Below are positions 35,111 to 44,365 of a DNA stretch of 56,244 nt, piece by piece (the stretch's first letter is position 1; each line of letters opens with the position of its first letter). A program made the position numbers and the translations under genes. This DNA comes from Succinivibrio sp. (lineage in GTDB: Bacteria > Pseudomonadota > Gammaproteobacteria > Enterobacterales > Succinivibrionaceae). The notes under the pieces are model-generated. The model did not search any database. It worked only from the letters and a program-made list of their open reading frames with translations, and had not been told where the DNA came from. The DNA lies in contig JAFUGP010000197.1 of the NCBI GenBank assembly GCA_017469335.1, positions 1-56,244 on the forward strand. The letters run 5' to 3'.

Positions 35111-35962
35111 TCAGCGATTGGCCGGATAGTTATCCCCGTCTGCCGACGGAGTGCGCAGAATAAAACCGTTCTCCAGCGGTTTGCCTATGGGTGAGTCATG
35201 AAACCACTTGCGGTAAATCGCGTCATAAGTGCCATCGGCGCGCAGTTTGGCCAGACCGGAGTTAAAGCGATCCAAAAATTCCTGACGCTGCGGATTGACC
35301 AATACCACCACATCCGTGCTGGTTACCGGCTGCGGGTAGAGATCGCCATTGACTATCTTGCCCTGCTTCATCATATACTGCAGCACTAAAAACTCCAGCA
35401 CCGCCACCGGGCACACGCCGGTGTTGAAAGCGTCCACCACCTCATGAACAGTGCCGTATGATTTAAGCACCGCGTTGCGCACGGTTTTGGCGTAACGCTC
35501 GCCCATGGCCCCGGCCTCCACGCACAGCACCTTGCCGCGCAGATCCTCGGGATCGTTGACAAAGCCCGAGCCGTAATAATTGTTGATGACCAGTCCCTGC
35601 CCCGTCTTGAGAATGGTATTCGAGTACAGCATCTGCTTGGAGCGGTCGTAGGTTAAGGCGTTACCTCCCAAGAGTGCATCGAAGTCACCACCCAACAGGC
35701 GCGGCACCATGTTATCGTAGATGCTCTCCTCGTACTCTACCTTTAGACCTTCTGCCTTGGCGATAGCCTCCATCAGGTCAATTTCAAAACCGGTTCGATT
35801 GCCGTTTTGATCATGAAATTCAAAGGGCGGATAGTCTATTTCAAGACCCAAGCGGTAGACCTTCTCTTCGGGCACACCCTGCTCGAAATCTGAGCGATCC
35901 AGAGCCAAAACGGGCAGGGTCAGGCAGGTCAGCAGCACACCTGCGGCAAGGTAAGTTCGCAT
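35111..35962 (-). CDS. amino-acid ABC transporter substrate-binding protein (SBP family 3)
   Basis: Periplasmic solute-binding protein of the polar amino acid family. The signal peptide (RTYLAAGVLLTCLTLPVLA) is followed by a two-lobe domain. Family landmarks are GLEIDYPPFEFHDQNG, GFEIDLMEAIAK, DALLGGNALTYDRSKQMLYSN (the ligand Arg in TYDRSK) and the C-terminal LRADGTYDAIYRKWF. The ATG at 35962 (283 residues) has AGGAG 6 bases upstream; the ATG at 35968 would touch it. No permease or ATPase gene is adjacent, so it is an orphan here. The unusually structured leader may regulate it. Confidence 0.9.
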   Translation of the reverse strand: MRTYLAAGVLLTCLTLPVLALDRSDFEQGVPEEKVYRLGLEIDYPPFEFHDQNGNRTGFEIDLMEAIAKAEGLKVEYEESIYDNMVPRLLGGDFDALLGGNALTYDRSKQMLYSNTILKTGQGLVINNYYGSGFVNDPEDLRGKVLCVEAGAMGERYAKTVRNAVLKSYGTVHEVVDAFNTGVCPVAVLEFLVLQYMMKQGKIVNGDLYPQPVTSTDVVVLVNPQRQEFLDRFNSGLAKLRADGTYDAIYRKWFHDSPIGKPLENGFILRTPSADGDNYPANR

Positions 35963-35978
35963 ATTCATCTCCTCTTGT

Positions 35979-36030
35979 GGGGGCTACAGATCCCCCGCGA
36001 AGGTTAGGGGAAATTTAACGGGACTTCGCG
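35979..36030 (-). promoter_or_regulatory. structured 5' leader of the binding-protein mRNA
   Basis: Just upstream of the Shine-Dalgarno, GGGGG/CCCCC (35979-35996) forms one hairpin. CGCGAAG (35996-36002) and CTTCGCG (36024-36030) close a second, with an inner GTTA/TAAC pairing. They overlap by one base, so they could be mutually exclusive. No known riboswitch class is recognised. Confidence 0.4.
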
Positions 36031-36044
36031 GCGTTATCCTGAAA

Positions 36045-36073
36045 ACTATAAGGTACGTTTAACAGCCTGTCCC
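36045..36073 (-). promoter_or_regulatory. candidate promoter of the binding-protein gene
   Basis: Minus-strand GGGACA (36068-36073), 17 bp, TATAGT (36045-36050). Predicted start is near 36038, which puts both leader hairpins inside the transcript. Confidence 0.45.
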
Positions 36074-36458
36074 GCTTTATTACCTACTAGTTCTAAAGTT
36101 AGCACAAAATACCTAAAATGCAAACCATTGCAACGCTCGGAAAGCCCGGCCTTTGAAACAGATCCCAACAGCCCGATCACTGCACCTTATCGAGGCAGGA
36201 GGCGGGCAGCAAAAACAGGAATAAGTCGGTACTCGTTATCCTGTCCACACTGAAAACGGAACTTTGCTGTAATTTATCTGCGCTTATTTAAAGCATTATG
36301 ACCACCAAAGAGCCCCACTCCCTTTGGCTGCCAGGCTACAGACAGAAATCGGCTTCAGGGCTGCCTGACAGGCTACCCCCCCCCCAGAAATATTTTCTGT
36401 GACAAGCAGTTAATTCTTTTAACTTGCCGTTAATTGTGAGCTCATAGCCAAGATAAAG
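36074..36458. other. long intergenic region with a ten-C homopolymer
   Basis: About 385 bases between the binding-protein promoter and the ilvC terminator. I see no credible gene. It holds a CCAAAG/CTTTGG stem (about 36303-36327) and a run of ten C residues (36376-36385) followed by an A/T-rich stretch. Neither can be assigned a role. Confidence 0.5.
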
Positions 36459-36492
36459 AAAAATCCGCTCCCACCACGAGGCAAAAGCGGAT
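36459..36492 (-). terminator. rho-independent terminator of ilvC
   Basis: Minus-strand ATCCGCT (36486-36492) pairs with AGCGGAT (36463-36469) around a 16-base loop, followed by TTTTTC. It starts about 33 bases past the ilvC stop. Confidence 0.8.
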
Positions 36493-36525
36493 CTTGCGTC
36501 ATTTTACGCCATGAAGGTCAGCGCA

Positions 36526-38007
36526 TCAGTTGTTGCCCACGGAGATTTCCTTCATGTCGGACATGTAGGCACGCAGCTTGCGGCCCACCACCTCAATGGG
36601 GTGATTGCGGATAGCCTCGTTGACCTTGATGAGCTCGATGTTGTCCACACCGTTGTCACCGGAGAGGCCTTTGCCGAACACATCTAAGTTCTGCTGCTTC
36701 ATGAAGCCCTGCAGCAGCGGGATGGCGGCATTGGCAAAGAGGTAGTTGCCGTACTCGGCCGTATCGGAGATCACCACGTTCATCTCGTAGAGACGACGGC
36801 GGGCGATGGTGTTGGCAATGAGCGGCAGCTCATGCAGCGACTCGTAGTAGGCCGACTCCGGATAAATCCCTGATTTGGTCATGGTCTCAAACGCCAGCTC
36901 GATACCGGCCTTGGCAAAGGCAATCATCAAAATGCCCTTGTCGAAGTACTCCTGCTCTGAGATCTTCTCGTTGCACTCGGGTGCGTTCTCAAAGGCGCTC
37001 TTGGCGAAATTCTCACGCCACTTGTGCAAGTTGGGATCGCCGGCGGCCCAGTCTTCCATCATCACGCGGGAAAACTCGCCGCTCTCGATATCGTCCATGT
37101 GCTTCAAGTAGAGATCCGTAAGCTGTTTCTTGAGTTCCTCGGCCAGCTTGAAGGCCTTGATCTTGGCAGGGTTGGACAGACGATCGAGCATGTTGGTGAT
37201 ACCGCCCTGCTTTAAGGCCTCGCACACCGTCTCCCAGCCGTACTGCAGCAGCTTGCAGGCATAGGCCTTGTCCAACCCCAGCTCTACGGCGCGATCAAAG
37301 ATCAGGATGGTGGCAGCCTGCAGCACACCGCACAAAATGGTCTGCTCGCCCATCAGATCGGATTTGACCTCGGCCACGAAGGACGATCTCAGGCAGCCGG
37401 CACGATCACCGCCCAGGCCGGAGGCCCAGGCCTTGGCCACCGCCCAGCCCTCGCCGCGCGGATCGTTCTCGGGGTGCACAGCCAGCAGGGTCGGGGTGCC
37501 GAAACCGCGGCGGTACTCCTCACGCACCTCAGTGCCCGGGGCCTTCGGAGCGACCATAACCACGGTCAGATCCTTGCGCACCTGCATGCCCAGCTCCACG
37601 ATATTGAAACCGTGGGAATAGCCGATGGCAGCACCGGCCTTCATCAGGGGCTGCACGGCGTTGATGACGTTCTCATGCTGCTTGTCCGGGGTCAGGTTGA
37701 TGACCAGATCGGCAGTGGGAATGAGCTCTTTGTAGGTACCGACCTTAAAGCCGTTCTCGGTGGCGCGCTTGAAGGATGGACGCTGCTCGGCGATGGCCTC
37801 ATCGCGCAGGGCATAGCTGACATCCAGTCCCGAGTCACGCAGGTTCAGGCCCTGATTTAAACCCTGGGCGCCGCAGCCTACGATGACCACTTTCTTGCCC
37901 TTTAAAAAATTGCAGCCATCGGAGAACTCGCTGCGGTCCATGAGCTCGCAGCAACCTAACTGAGCCAGCTGCTGACGCAGATTCAAGGTATTGAAGTAAT
38001 TTGCCAT
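36526..38007 (-). CDS. ilvC: ketol-acid reductoisomerase (class II)
   Basis: Mg- and NADPH-dependent isomerase/reductase converting acetolactate and acetohydroxybutyrate to the dihydroxy acids used by IlvD. The Rossmann motif [21 protein letters not shown] lies near 36-56, and the acidic metal-binding blocks [11 protein letters not shown] and the C-terminal second knotted repeat are present. At 493 residues it is the long class II form of E. coli (491). It is divergent from ilvY, whose LysR-type product activates ilvC in enterics when the substrate is present. It is separate from ilvEDA at 1-5.5 kb. Confidence 0.97.
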   Translation of the reverse strand: MANYFNTLNLRQQLAQLGCCELMDRSEFSDGCNFLKGKKVVIVGCGAQGLNQGLNLRDSGLDVSYALRDEAIAEQRPSFKRATENGFKVGTYKELIPTADLVINLTPDKQHENVINAVQPLMKAGAAIGYSHGFNIVELGMQVRKDLTVVMVAPKAPGTEVREEYRRGFGTPTLLAVHPENDPRGEGWAVAKAWASGLGGDRAGCLRSSFVAEVKSDLMGEQTILCGVLQAATILIFDRAVELGLDKAYACKLLQYGWETVCEALKQGGITNMLDRLSNPAKIKAFKLAEELKKQLTDLYLKHMDDIESGEFSRVMMEDWAAGDPNLHKWRENFAKSAFENAPECNEKISEQEYFDKGILMIAFAKAGIELAFETMTKSGIYPESAYYESLHELPLIANTIARRRLYEMNVVISDTAEYGNYLFANAAIPLLQGFMKQQNLDVFGKGLSGDNGVDNIELIKVNEAIRNHPIEVVGRKLRAYMSDMKEISVGNN

Positions 38008-38194
38008 GATTGTAAGTTCCTAGATAAATAACCAAGCCCCGGGCGCACTGCGCGCAGGACAGGCCTAAAGAAAACCTGATCGACACCTAAGGGTGCCAGG
38101 GGTGCTTCAAATCATAGCAAAATTTCTATAAAATGGCATACAAATAATTTTATATTGCAAAATCTGCAAGAAAAAGCCGCCATCTGGAGAGTAT
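38008..38194. promoter_or_regulatory. ilvC-ilvY divergent control region
   Basis: This gap of 187 bases has a very A/T-rich core (38108-38165). For ilvC (minus) an extended -10 TGC-TATGAT (38111-38119) is seen with a poor -35, as expected for an activator-dependent promoter. TTGCAA (about 38155-38160) and the nearby CTGCAA repeat lie in the core and are candidate IlvY half-sites. The operator assignment rests on analogy with E. coli ilvYC. Confidence 0.55.
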
Positions 38195-39121
38195 GTGATT
38201 GATTTAAAAGACGCTGCAACTTTTTTGCGCCTGTGTGAGACTGCCAATCTCACCCGCACTGCCACTTTGTGCCGGGTCAGCCCCTCCACTTTAAGCCGCA
38301 CTCTCAGCAAATTAGAAGAAGAATTGGGCTGTAGGCTGTGCGTGCGCGATAAAAAGGGTGTATCCATCACCCCCGACGGTCGCAAGTTCGAGCGTTTTGC
38401 CCGTGAGACCATCGAAAACTATCACACTCTGGAGAGTTCCCTCAAAGCAGCTCGGCGCAGCGTGCGCGGCAGCGTGCGCATCTTCTGCTCGGTCACGGCA
38501 TGTTATCTGTTCATTCCCAGATTGCTCAATGAGCTCAACTTGAGTGCGCCGCTTTTGGAGGTCAAACTCGAAACCGGCGATCCGGCCGAGGCCTTGGAAC
38601 GCCTTTTGGCCGGCCGGGACGATCTGGTCATCAGCGCTCTGCCCGGCGAACTGCCCTCTCAGGTGGTGTTTGAGGATCTGGTGACCTTTCCGCTCATTTT
38701 GATCGGTCCGCGTACACCGCGCTTTGCCATGACAGGGGTGGAGAGCGGGGATCTGCATGGGATCCCGTTCGTGATGCCCGAGAAGGGGCAACTGCGCTTT
38801 GAGGTGGAAAAATGGTTCGGCACCTTGCAGGAGCAACCGGATATTTACGCCGAAATCGCCGGACACGAGGCCATCGTCAGTCTGGCCGCGCTGGGCTTTG
38901 GTCTGGCGGTGGTGCCCAGACTCGTGTATGAGATCTCCCCCTTCAAAAACGACGTGATCATCTTAAAGGAACTGCCCTGGTCTAATTTCCGTGTCGCGTT
39001 GTGCGCCTTAAAGGAGCACGCCGCGCAGGATCGCATCAGCACTCTGCTGGAAATTGCCCGTGCCGCCGCGCCCTCCTTCAACCCCGATCTCACACGCCGC
39101 CGTCTCGAGACTCTCGCCTAG
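38195..39121 (+). CDS. ilvY: LysR-family activator IlvY
   Basis: Transcription activator of ilvC that responds to acetolactate/acetohydroxybutyrate. The N-terminal winged helix-turn-helix contains VSPSTLSRTLSKLEEELG (29-46), nearly the same as E. coli IlvY. The effector domain keeps RIFCSVTACYLFIPRLL and the characteristic GHEAIVSLAALGFGLAVVP. The length is 308 (E. coli 297). The start is GTG at 38195 with GGAGAG upstream; the ATG at 38193 is out of frame and closes at once. The divergent position next to ilvC is diagnostic. Confidence 0.95.
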   Translation: MIDLKDAATFLRLCETANLTRTATLCRVSPSTLSRTLSKLEEELGCRLCVRDKKGVSITPDGRKFERFARETIENYHTLESSLKAARRSVRGSVRIFCSVTACYLFIPRLLNELNLSAPLLEVKLETGDPAEALERLLAGRDDLVISALPGELPSQVVFEDLVTFPLILIGPRTPRFAMTGVESGDLHGIPFVMPEKGQLRFEVEKWFGTLQEQPDIYAEIAGHEAIVSLAALGFGLAVVPRLVYEISPFKNDVIILKELPWSNFRVALCALKEHAAQDRISTLLEIARAAAPSFNPDLTRRRLETLA

Positions 39122-39317
39122 GCCAAATCCGACATTTTCACCGATACTGAACAGCAGTTGCGTGAGCTGATGCCTTATGAACAGTTTCAAGTGCTAAAAT
39201 GCTCAGGCGAACAATTTCCTGCGCAAGTGCCGGCAAAGTACACTGCTGCATCAAGTCCAATTCATACCGACCGCAGCCGCAGCGCTGCGCAATCTGACAT
39301 CCCGAGCAAAACCGAGC

Positions 39318-40964
39318 ATGCAAGATCCCCAAACCCCTATCCGGTCCCTCTCAGGTCACCGCCGCGGCTATCTTATTGTCGTCTACACGGTTATCGTGCT
39401 GTACGCTACGCTGTTTTATGCCGGTCTCCTGACCGATTTTGCTCCCGTAAGCGACAATGCCGAACAGATTTCGGTGACAGCCGAGTTCCTGGCCCTGGGG
39501 GTTATGTTCTGCGGAGTCTTTTTCTTCATGACGCCTGAGGAACGTCTGCCCTGGAAGATTTTTCTGTGCTCCACCTGCTGTTACATCTGCGCTGAAACCT
39601 ACTGGATGATCCACGTGATGGAATATGGCGAAGATCCTTCTTCCCCTTCGCTCTCCGATGCCTTCTACATCATAAACAGCCTGATGCTGATCCTGGGTGT
39701 CATTGCTTACCTGTATGTCTCAGGAGCCTTCAATGTCTTCCGGCTCTCCCTGGATTTCGCCATCACGCTGGTGGCTGCCTTCGGCATCATCTACTATTTT
39801 GTGTTGCAGCCGGTGCTCACCGACGAGCACGAAAATACTCTGGCTCTGCTCATCAGTGTTTTCTACCCCGTTGCGGATTTTTGTCTGTTCATCGGCATGA
39901 TGCTCATGCTCTTCAGCCGCCGCAGCGTGCCCCACCCCCGCGACTGGCTGCTGGGTCTGTGTCTGCTGCTGGCCTTTACCGCCGACGAGAGCGATCTCAT
40001 CGAAGAGCTTTACGGCCTCGATCTGTACGTGTTCTCCCAGCCGCTGTGGTCACTCATGATTATGGCGTTGGCGCTGGCAACGTTACAGCCGCCGGCTTTT
40101 CTGCCCGGTGAGACTGACGCATCGCAGGAGCATTCACGCAACTATCCGCAGCAGTTCAGGCTGCTCGATTACCTGCGCATGATGCTGCCTTTTGTGCTCA
40201 CGGTGTCCATCCTCACGTTGAGCCTGCTCAAGTACCGGCTTTACGAGTCGGTGTTTTTGTGGGGCATGCTGCTGCTCTTGCTGCTCTCCCTCAGGCAGTT
40301 CGTAGCCATCGGCCATAACCGCAAACTGCTCTTTGACATGCAGCGCCAGGATGAACTGCTTAAAGATCAAAATCACGAGCTGCAGCGTCTCAATGCCCAG
40401 GTGCTGCACGACTCACGGGTGGACTTCCTCACCGAGCTGTTAAACCGCCGCAGGATTGATGAGCTGCTCACGCAGGAACTTGAGAGCCGGCAGGCATCCT
40501 CCGCCTCCTCCACCACGGCGGTCATGCTCATCGATGTGGATTTTTTCAAACGCATCAATGACACCTACGGTCATCAGGCCGGCGATGAGGTACTGCACGG
40601 CGTGGCCGAGCTCTTAAGAGCACAGTTGCCTCAGGACAGTCATGCGGGGCGTTACGGCGGGGACGAATTTTTAGTGGTGTTGTCCAGATGCTCAGAAGAG
40701 CAAGTTGACGCCTTGGGTGCTGCATTGGTGGCGGCCGTACACAGCTGCGAGTTGCTCAAACACTATCAGGTCACGCTGAGCATAGGCGGGGCCTGTTACC
40801 CAGCTGACGCTCCGTCTCATCAGGTCAGCGACCAGGAGAGAGTGACGCAGACTCCCAAGGAAAAGCTGCTCAAACTTGCCGATGAGGCTCTGTACGAGGC
40901 CAAACTCAAGGGACGCGACCGCTTTATGCTCTACCGCCCCGACACTGAAGCCGCTCAGGCTTAA
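39318..40964 (+). CDS. membrane diguanylate cyclase (GGDEF)
   Basis: Makes cyclic di-GMP from two GTP. The N-terminal half (about 15-330) has eight or nine predicted membrane helices, a multi-pass sensor of no named type that I recognise. A coiled-coil linker (about 335-365) and a GGDEF domain (about 366-545) follow. The active-site signature RYGGDEF (445-451) and the metal Asp in LIDVDFFKRIND (about 405-416) are intact, so it should be active. The RxxD inhibitory site that would lie at 438-441 is absent (PQDS), so product inhibition through it is not expected. No EAL partner is nearby. The ribosome site before the ATG is weak. Confidence 0.9.
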   Translation: MQDPQTPIRSLSGHRRGYLIVVYTVIVLYATLFYAGLLTDFAPVSDNAEQISVTAEFLALGVMFCGVFFFMTPEERLPWKIFLCSTCCYICAETYWMIHVMEYGEDPSSPSLSDAFYIINSLMLILGVIAYLYVSGAFNVFRLSLDFAITLVAAFGIIYYFVLQPVLTDEHENTLALLISVFYPVADFCLFIGMMLMLFSRRSVPHPRDWLLGLCLLLAFTADESDLIEELYGLDLYVFSQPLWSLMIMALALATLQPPAFLPGETDASQEHSRNYPQQFRLLDYLRMMLPFVLTVSILTLSLLKYRLYESVFLWGMLLLLLLSLRQFVAIGHNRKLLFDMQRQDELLKDQNHELQRLNAQVLHDSRVDFLTELLNRRRIDELLTQELESRQASSASSTTAVMLIDVDFFKRINDTYGHQAGDEVLHGVAELLRAQLPQDSHAGRYGGDEFLVVLSRCSEEQVDALGAALVAAVHSCELLKHYQVTLSIGGACYPADAPSHQVSDQERVTQTPKEKLLKLADEALYEAKLKGRDRFMLYRPDTEAAQA

Positions 40965-41177
40965 GAGGGCCGGACCTCCCGGTTTGAGCCCTGCACAGTC
41001 ACCCCCCTCATCAAGGCTTTGCCTCAGCTGAGACGGCAGAGCTGACGGCCCATTTTTGAGCGCCGTACCACTAATTTTGTAGTCGCTGACGTATCATAAT
41101 CAGACTGTGCCCGTAAGGCGCGTATTCGGTGCTTCAAACTGGCAGTCACGGTTCGTGCCTTAAGATTTTTCTTTTTT

Positions 41178-41200
41178 GATCAGAGCACTGGGCTCTGATC
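41178..41200 (+). promoter_or_regulatory. perfect hairpin in the pgi leader
   Basis: GATCAGAGC (41178-41186) pairs perfectly with GCTCTGATC (41192-41200) around ACTGG, 47 bases upstream of the pgi ATG and directly after a T-rich tract. The T-rich side precedes the stem on the plus strand, so it is not a terminator for upstream genes. It could be an operator or a leader element. Confidence 0.45.
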
Positions 41201-41246
41201 CCAAGGATTGATAACCCTTTCACTATCAGCAGGAGACCTCTTTAAG

Positions 41247-42902
41247 ATGCTGCACAATGTAAATCCCTCCAAGACCGCTGCCTGGAAAAATCTCCAGAGT
41301 CATTTCGAGCAGACTCGCGGCCGCACCATCAAGGAACTGTTTGCCGCCGATCCCCAGCGTTTTGATAAATTCTCGTTGACCATAGGCAACGGCGATCTGG
41401 TGGCCGATTACTCCAAGAACCTCATTGATGAGCAGACCTTGAAGTTGCTGTTGGATCTGGCGTCGGAATGCCGGCTTAAAGACGACATTGAGGCCATGTT
41501 CACGGGCGAGAAGATCAACCGCACCGAGAACCGCGCCGTGCTGCACACGGCGCTGCGCAATTTCTCGGGGCAGAGCGTGTTGGTCGACGGCACGGACGTC
41601 ATGCCGCAGGTCAAGGAAGTGCTCGCCAAGATGAAGTCCTTCTGCGAGAGGGTCATCAGCGGCGAGTGGAAGGGTTATACCGGCAAGGAAATCACCGATG
41701 TGGTCAACATCGGCATCGGCGGCTCGGATTTGGGCCCCTGCATGATCACTCAGGCCCTCACCCCCTATCACACCAGACTCAAGTTGCACTTTGTCTCCAA
41801 CATCGACGGCTCGCAGATCCACGAGACCTTAAAGGAGTGCAATCCCGAGACCACGCTGTTTCTCATCGCCTCCAAAACCTTCACCACGCTGGAGACCATG
41901 ACCAACGCCAATACCGCGCGCGAGTGGTTCTTAAAGAGCGCCCAGAGCAAAGAACACGTAGCCAAGCACTTTGCCGCGCTCTCCACCAACACCAAGGCCG
42001 TCGCCGAGTTCGGCATCGACACGGCCAACATGTTCGAGTTCTGGGACTGGGTAGGCGGCCGCTATTCCTCCTGGTCGGCCATCGGGTTGTCGGTCGCGCT
42101 GGCCGTGGGCTATGACAATTTCGAGCTCTTCTTAAAGGGCGGCTACGAGATGGACTGCCATTTCCGCAACACGCCCTTTGAAAAGAATCTGCCGGTACTC
42201 CTGGCCCTGATCGGCATCTGGTATAACAATTTTTACGGCTACCAGACCGAGGCCATCCTGCCCTACGATCAGTACATGGCCCGTTTCCCGGCCTACTTCC
42301 AGCAGGGCAACATGGAGTCCAACGGCAAGGATACCGACCGCGACGGGCAGCGCATCAACAGCTACCAGACCGGTCCCATCATCTGGGGCGAGCCCGGCAC
42401 CAACGGCCAGCACGCCTTTTATCAGCTCATTCATCAGGGCACCAAGGTGATCCCCTGCGACTTCATCGCCCCGGCGATCTCCCACAATCCCATCGGCGAT
42501 CACCATATCAAGCTGATCTCCAATTTCTTCGCCCAGACCGAGGCCCTGGCCTTCGGCAAGACCCGTGAGGAAGTGGTGGCCGAGTTCGCGGCCAAGGGCA
42601 AGAGCGAGGCTGAGGTCAAGGACGTCATCCCCTTCAAGATCTTCGAGGGCAACCGTCCCACCAATTCGCTCTTGGTCAGACAGATCACCCCCAGAACCCT
42701 GGGTATGCTGGTGGCACTGTACGAGCATAAGATCTTCGTGCAGGGTGCCATCTGGAACATCTTCTCCTTTGACCAGTTCGGCGTGGAGCTGGGCAAGCAG
42801 CTGGCGCTGAAGATCATCCCCGAGCTGACCTCGCCTGAGCAGATAAGTTCCCACGACAGCTCCACCAACGGACTTATCAACGCCTACAAGGCCATGAAGT
42901 AA
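41247..42902 (+). CDS. pgi: glucose-6-phosphate isomerase
   Basis: Interconverts glucose-6-phosphate and fructose-6-phosphate in glycolysis/gluconeogenesis. The sugar isomerase domains carry the signatures [41 protein letters not shown], the catalytic-Glu block [10 protein letters not shown] and the C-terminal Lys in [12 protein letters not shown]. The ATG at 41247 (551 residues, E. coli 549) aligns with the E. coli N-terminus ([12 protein letters not shown]). The open frame to 41208 lacks such homology. AGGAG lies 11 bases upstream, a slightly long spacing. Confidence 0.97.
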   Translation: MLHNVNPSKTAAWKNLQSHFEQTRGRTIKELFAADPQRFDKFSLTIGNGDLVADYSKNLIDEQTLKLLLDLASECRLKDDIEAMFTGEKINRTENRAVLHTALRNFSGQSVLVDGTDVMPQVKEVLAKMKSFCERVISGEWKGYTGKEITDVVNIGIGGSDLGPCMITQALTPYHTRLKLHFVSNIDGSQIHETLKECNPETTLFLIASKTFTTLETMTNANTAREWFLKSAQSKEHVAKHFAALSTNTKAVAEFGIDTANMFEFWDWVGGRYSSWSAIGLSVALAVGYDNFELFLKGGYEMDCHFRNTPFEKNLPVLLALIGIWYNNFYGYQTEAILPYDQYMARFPAYFQQGNMESNGKDTDRDGQRINSYQTGPIIWGEPGTNGQHAFYQLIHQGTKVIPCDFIAPAISHNPIGDHHIKLISNFFAQTEALAFGKTREEVVAEFAAKGKSEAEVKDVIPFKIFEGNRPTNSLLVRQITPRTLGMLVALYEHKIFVQGAIWNIFSFDQFGVELGKQLALKIIPELTSPEQISSHDSSTNGLINAYKAMK

Positions 42903-43013
42903 GTACCGTGTTGCCGGGCGGCGTCGTAAGGCGCCGGCCGGTGCGGATTGTCATCCAAAGGGCATCTTTGGCCATCAAACGAGATGCCTACCGCAGCCTG
43001 AGAGGAGGTTTGC

Positions 43014-44333
43014 ATGTCTGTTCTGAAAAGGGCTCTGACGGCGCTGTGCACCGTTACGGCGTTGTGCGCAGCCACACCTGCCATAAGTGAGGATCAAGGT
43101 CCCATCAAGGTAGGCATACTGCACTCCATGACCGGCACCATGGCCATGTCCGAGGCTCCTTTAAAAGACGTGATCCTCATGCTCATCGACGAACAGAACC
43201 GCAAAGGCGGTCTGCTCGGCCGCCGTCTGGAGGCGGTGGTGATGGATCCCGGGTCAAGCTGGCCGCGTTTTAGTCTGATGGCCGAGCAGATGATCACCGA
43301 AGATAAGGTCGACGTGATTTTCGGCTGCTGGACCTCAGGCTCGCGCAAGGCAGTGCTGCCGGTGGTGGAGAAATACAATTCCCTGCTTTTTTACCCGGTG
43401 CAGTTTGAGGGTGAGGAATCCTCGCGCAACATCATCTATACCGGCGCCTCTCCCAATCAGCAGGCGCTGCCGGGGGTGGACTATCTCTATTACCGCCGCA
43501 ACATCAAGCGCTGGGTGCTGATCGGCTCGGACTACATCTATCCGCGGGTCACTAACGAGCTGCTGATCCGTCACCTGCGTCAGCTGGGGGTGAACGAGGA
43601 CGACATCAAGGTCATGTACATGCCGCTGGGCTTTTCCGAATGGGGACCTGTGCTCAGGGACATCCAGAACTTCACCTCCGACGGTGAACCGGCCGCCATC
43701 GTCTCCACCATCAACGGTGATTCCAACATCAGCTTTTACATCGAATGCGCTCAGCGCGGCATCAGCGCCGCCGATCTGCCCATCATGGCCTTCTCGCTGG
43801 ACGAAAACGAGATTGTGGGCGTCTACACCAAACCCTTCGTGGGACACCTAGCTTCCATGAATTACTTCCAGAGCGTGGCCACCCGGGAGAATCAGGAGTT
43901 CATCAAAAGGTGGCGCCAGTACCGCAACGATGAGGAGGCGGTGACCTCCAGTGCCATCGAGTCGAGCTATCTGGGCTTTAAGCTGTGGGTTCAGGCGGTG
44001 GAGAGCGCCGGCAGCGTACACACCGATGACATCCTCGGGGTCATCGTGGGTCAGAGCGTGACCAACCTCTCGGGCAGCACCAGCACGGTACTGCCCAATC
44101 ATCTCTTATCCAAACCCCTGTACATGGGCGAGATGACCGAGAGCGGGCAGTTCAGACTGCTGTGGAGCAGCAGCGGCGTGGAGGACGGTCAGGCCTACAG
44201 CCCCATTTTCTCGGGGCGTGAGGACGTGGACGCCGACTGGCGGCCAGAAATCAACTGCCCGCGCTATGACAAGACGGCGCAGAAATGCCTGAGTTCTTCA
44301 AGCCATCCCGCGCCCGAGATCCCGCTGCGCTGA
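43014..44333 (+). CDS. UrtA-like urea/short-chain amide substrate-binding protein
   Basis: Periplasmic binding protein of the type I family (Peripla_BP_5), closest in pattern to UrtA of the urea ABC transporter and to AmiC. The signal peptide ends near ATPAISED. Diagnostic blocks are VGILHSMTGTMAMSEAPLKD, IFGCWTSGSRKAVLPV, LLFYPVQFEGEESSRNIIYTG, STINGDSNISFY and the C-terminal LPNHLLSKPLYMGE. The ribosome site AGAGGAGG lies 5 bases before the ATG. No permease, ATPase or urease gene is nearby, so it is an orphan between pgi and dnaE. The ligand is inferred only from family resemblance. Confidence 0.85.
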   Translation: MSVLKRALTALCTVTALCAATPAISEDQGPIKVGILHSMTGTMAMSEAPLKDVILMLIDEQNRKGGLLGRRLEAVVMDPGSSWPRFSLMAEQMITEDKVDVIFGCWTSGSRKAVLPVVEKYNSLLFYPVQFEGEESSRNIIYTGASPNQQALPGVDYLYYRRNIKRWVLIGSDYIYPRVTNELLIRHLRQLGVNEDDIKVMYMPLGFSEWGPVLRDIQNFTSDGEPAAIVSTINGDSNISFYIECAQRGISAADLPIMAFSLDENEIVGVYTKPFVGHLASMNYFQSVATRENQEFIKRWRQYRNDEEAVTSSAIESSYLGFKLWVQAVESAGSVHTDDILGVIVGQSVTNLSGSTSTVLPNHLLSKPLYMGEMTESGQFRLLWSSSGVEDGQAYSPIFSGREDVDADWRPEINCPRYDKTAQKCLSSSSHPAPEIPLR

Positions 44334-44365
44334 TACGCGTTTACCCTGACTTAAGACGAGTGACC

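Noticed and set aside
42132-42854. Long minus-strand frame of 240 codons inside pgi
   Set aside because: It is antisense to a strongly conserved enzyme; periodicity follows pgi.
44285-44365. N-terminal extension of dnaE
   Set aside because: It overlaps the end of the UrtA-like gene and lacks homology; the ATG at 44366 aligns with other DnaE starts.
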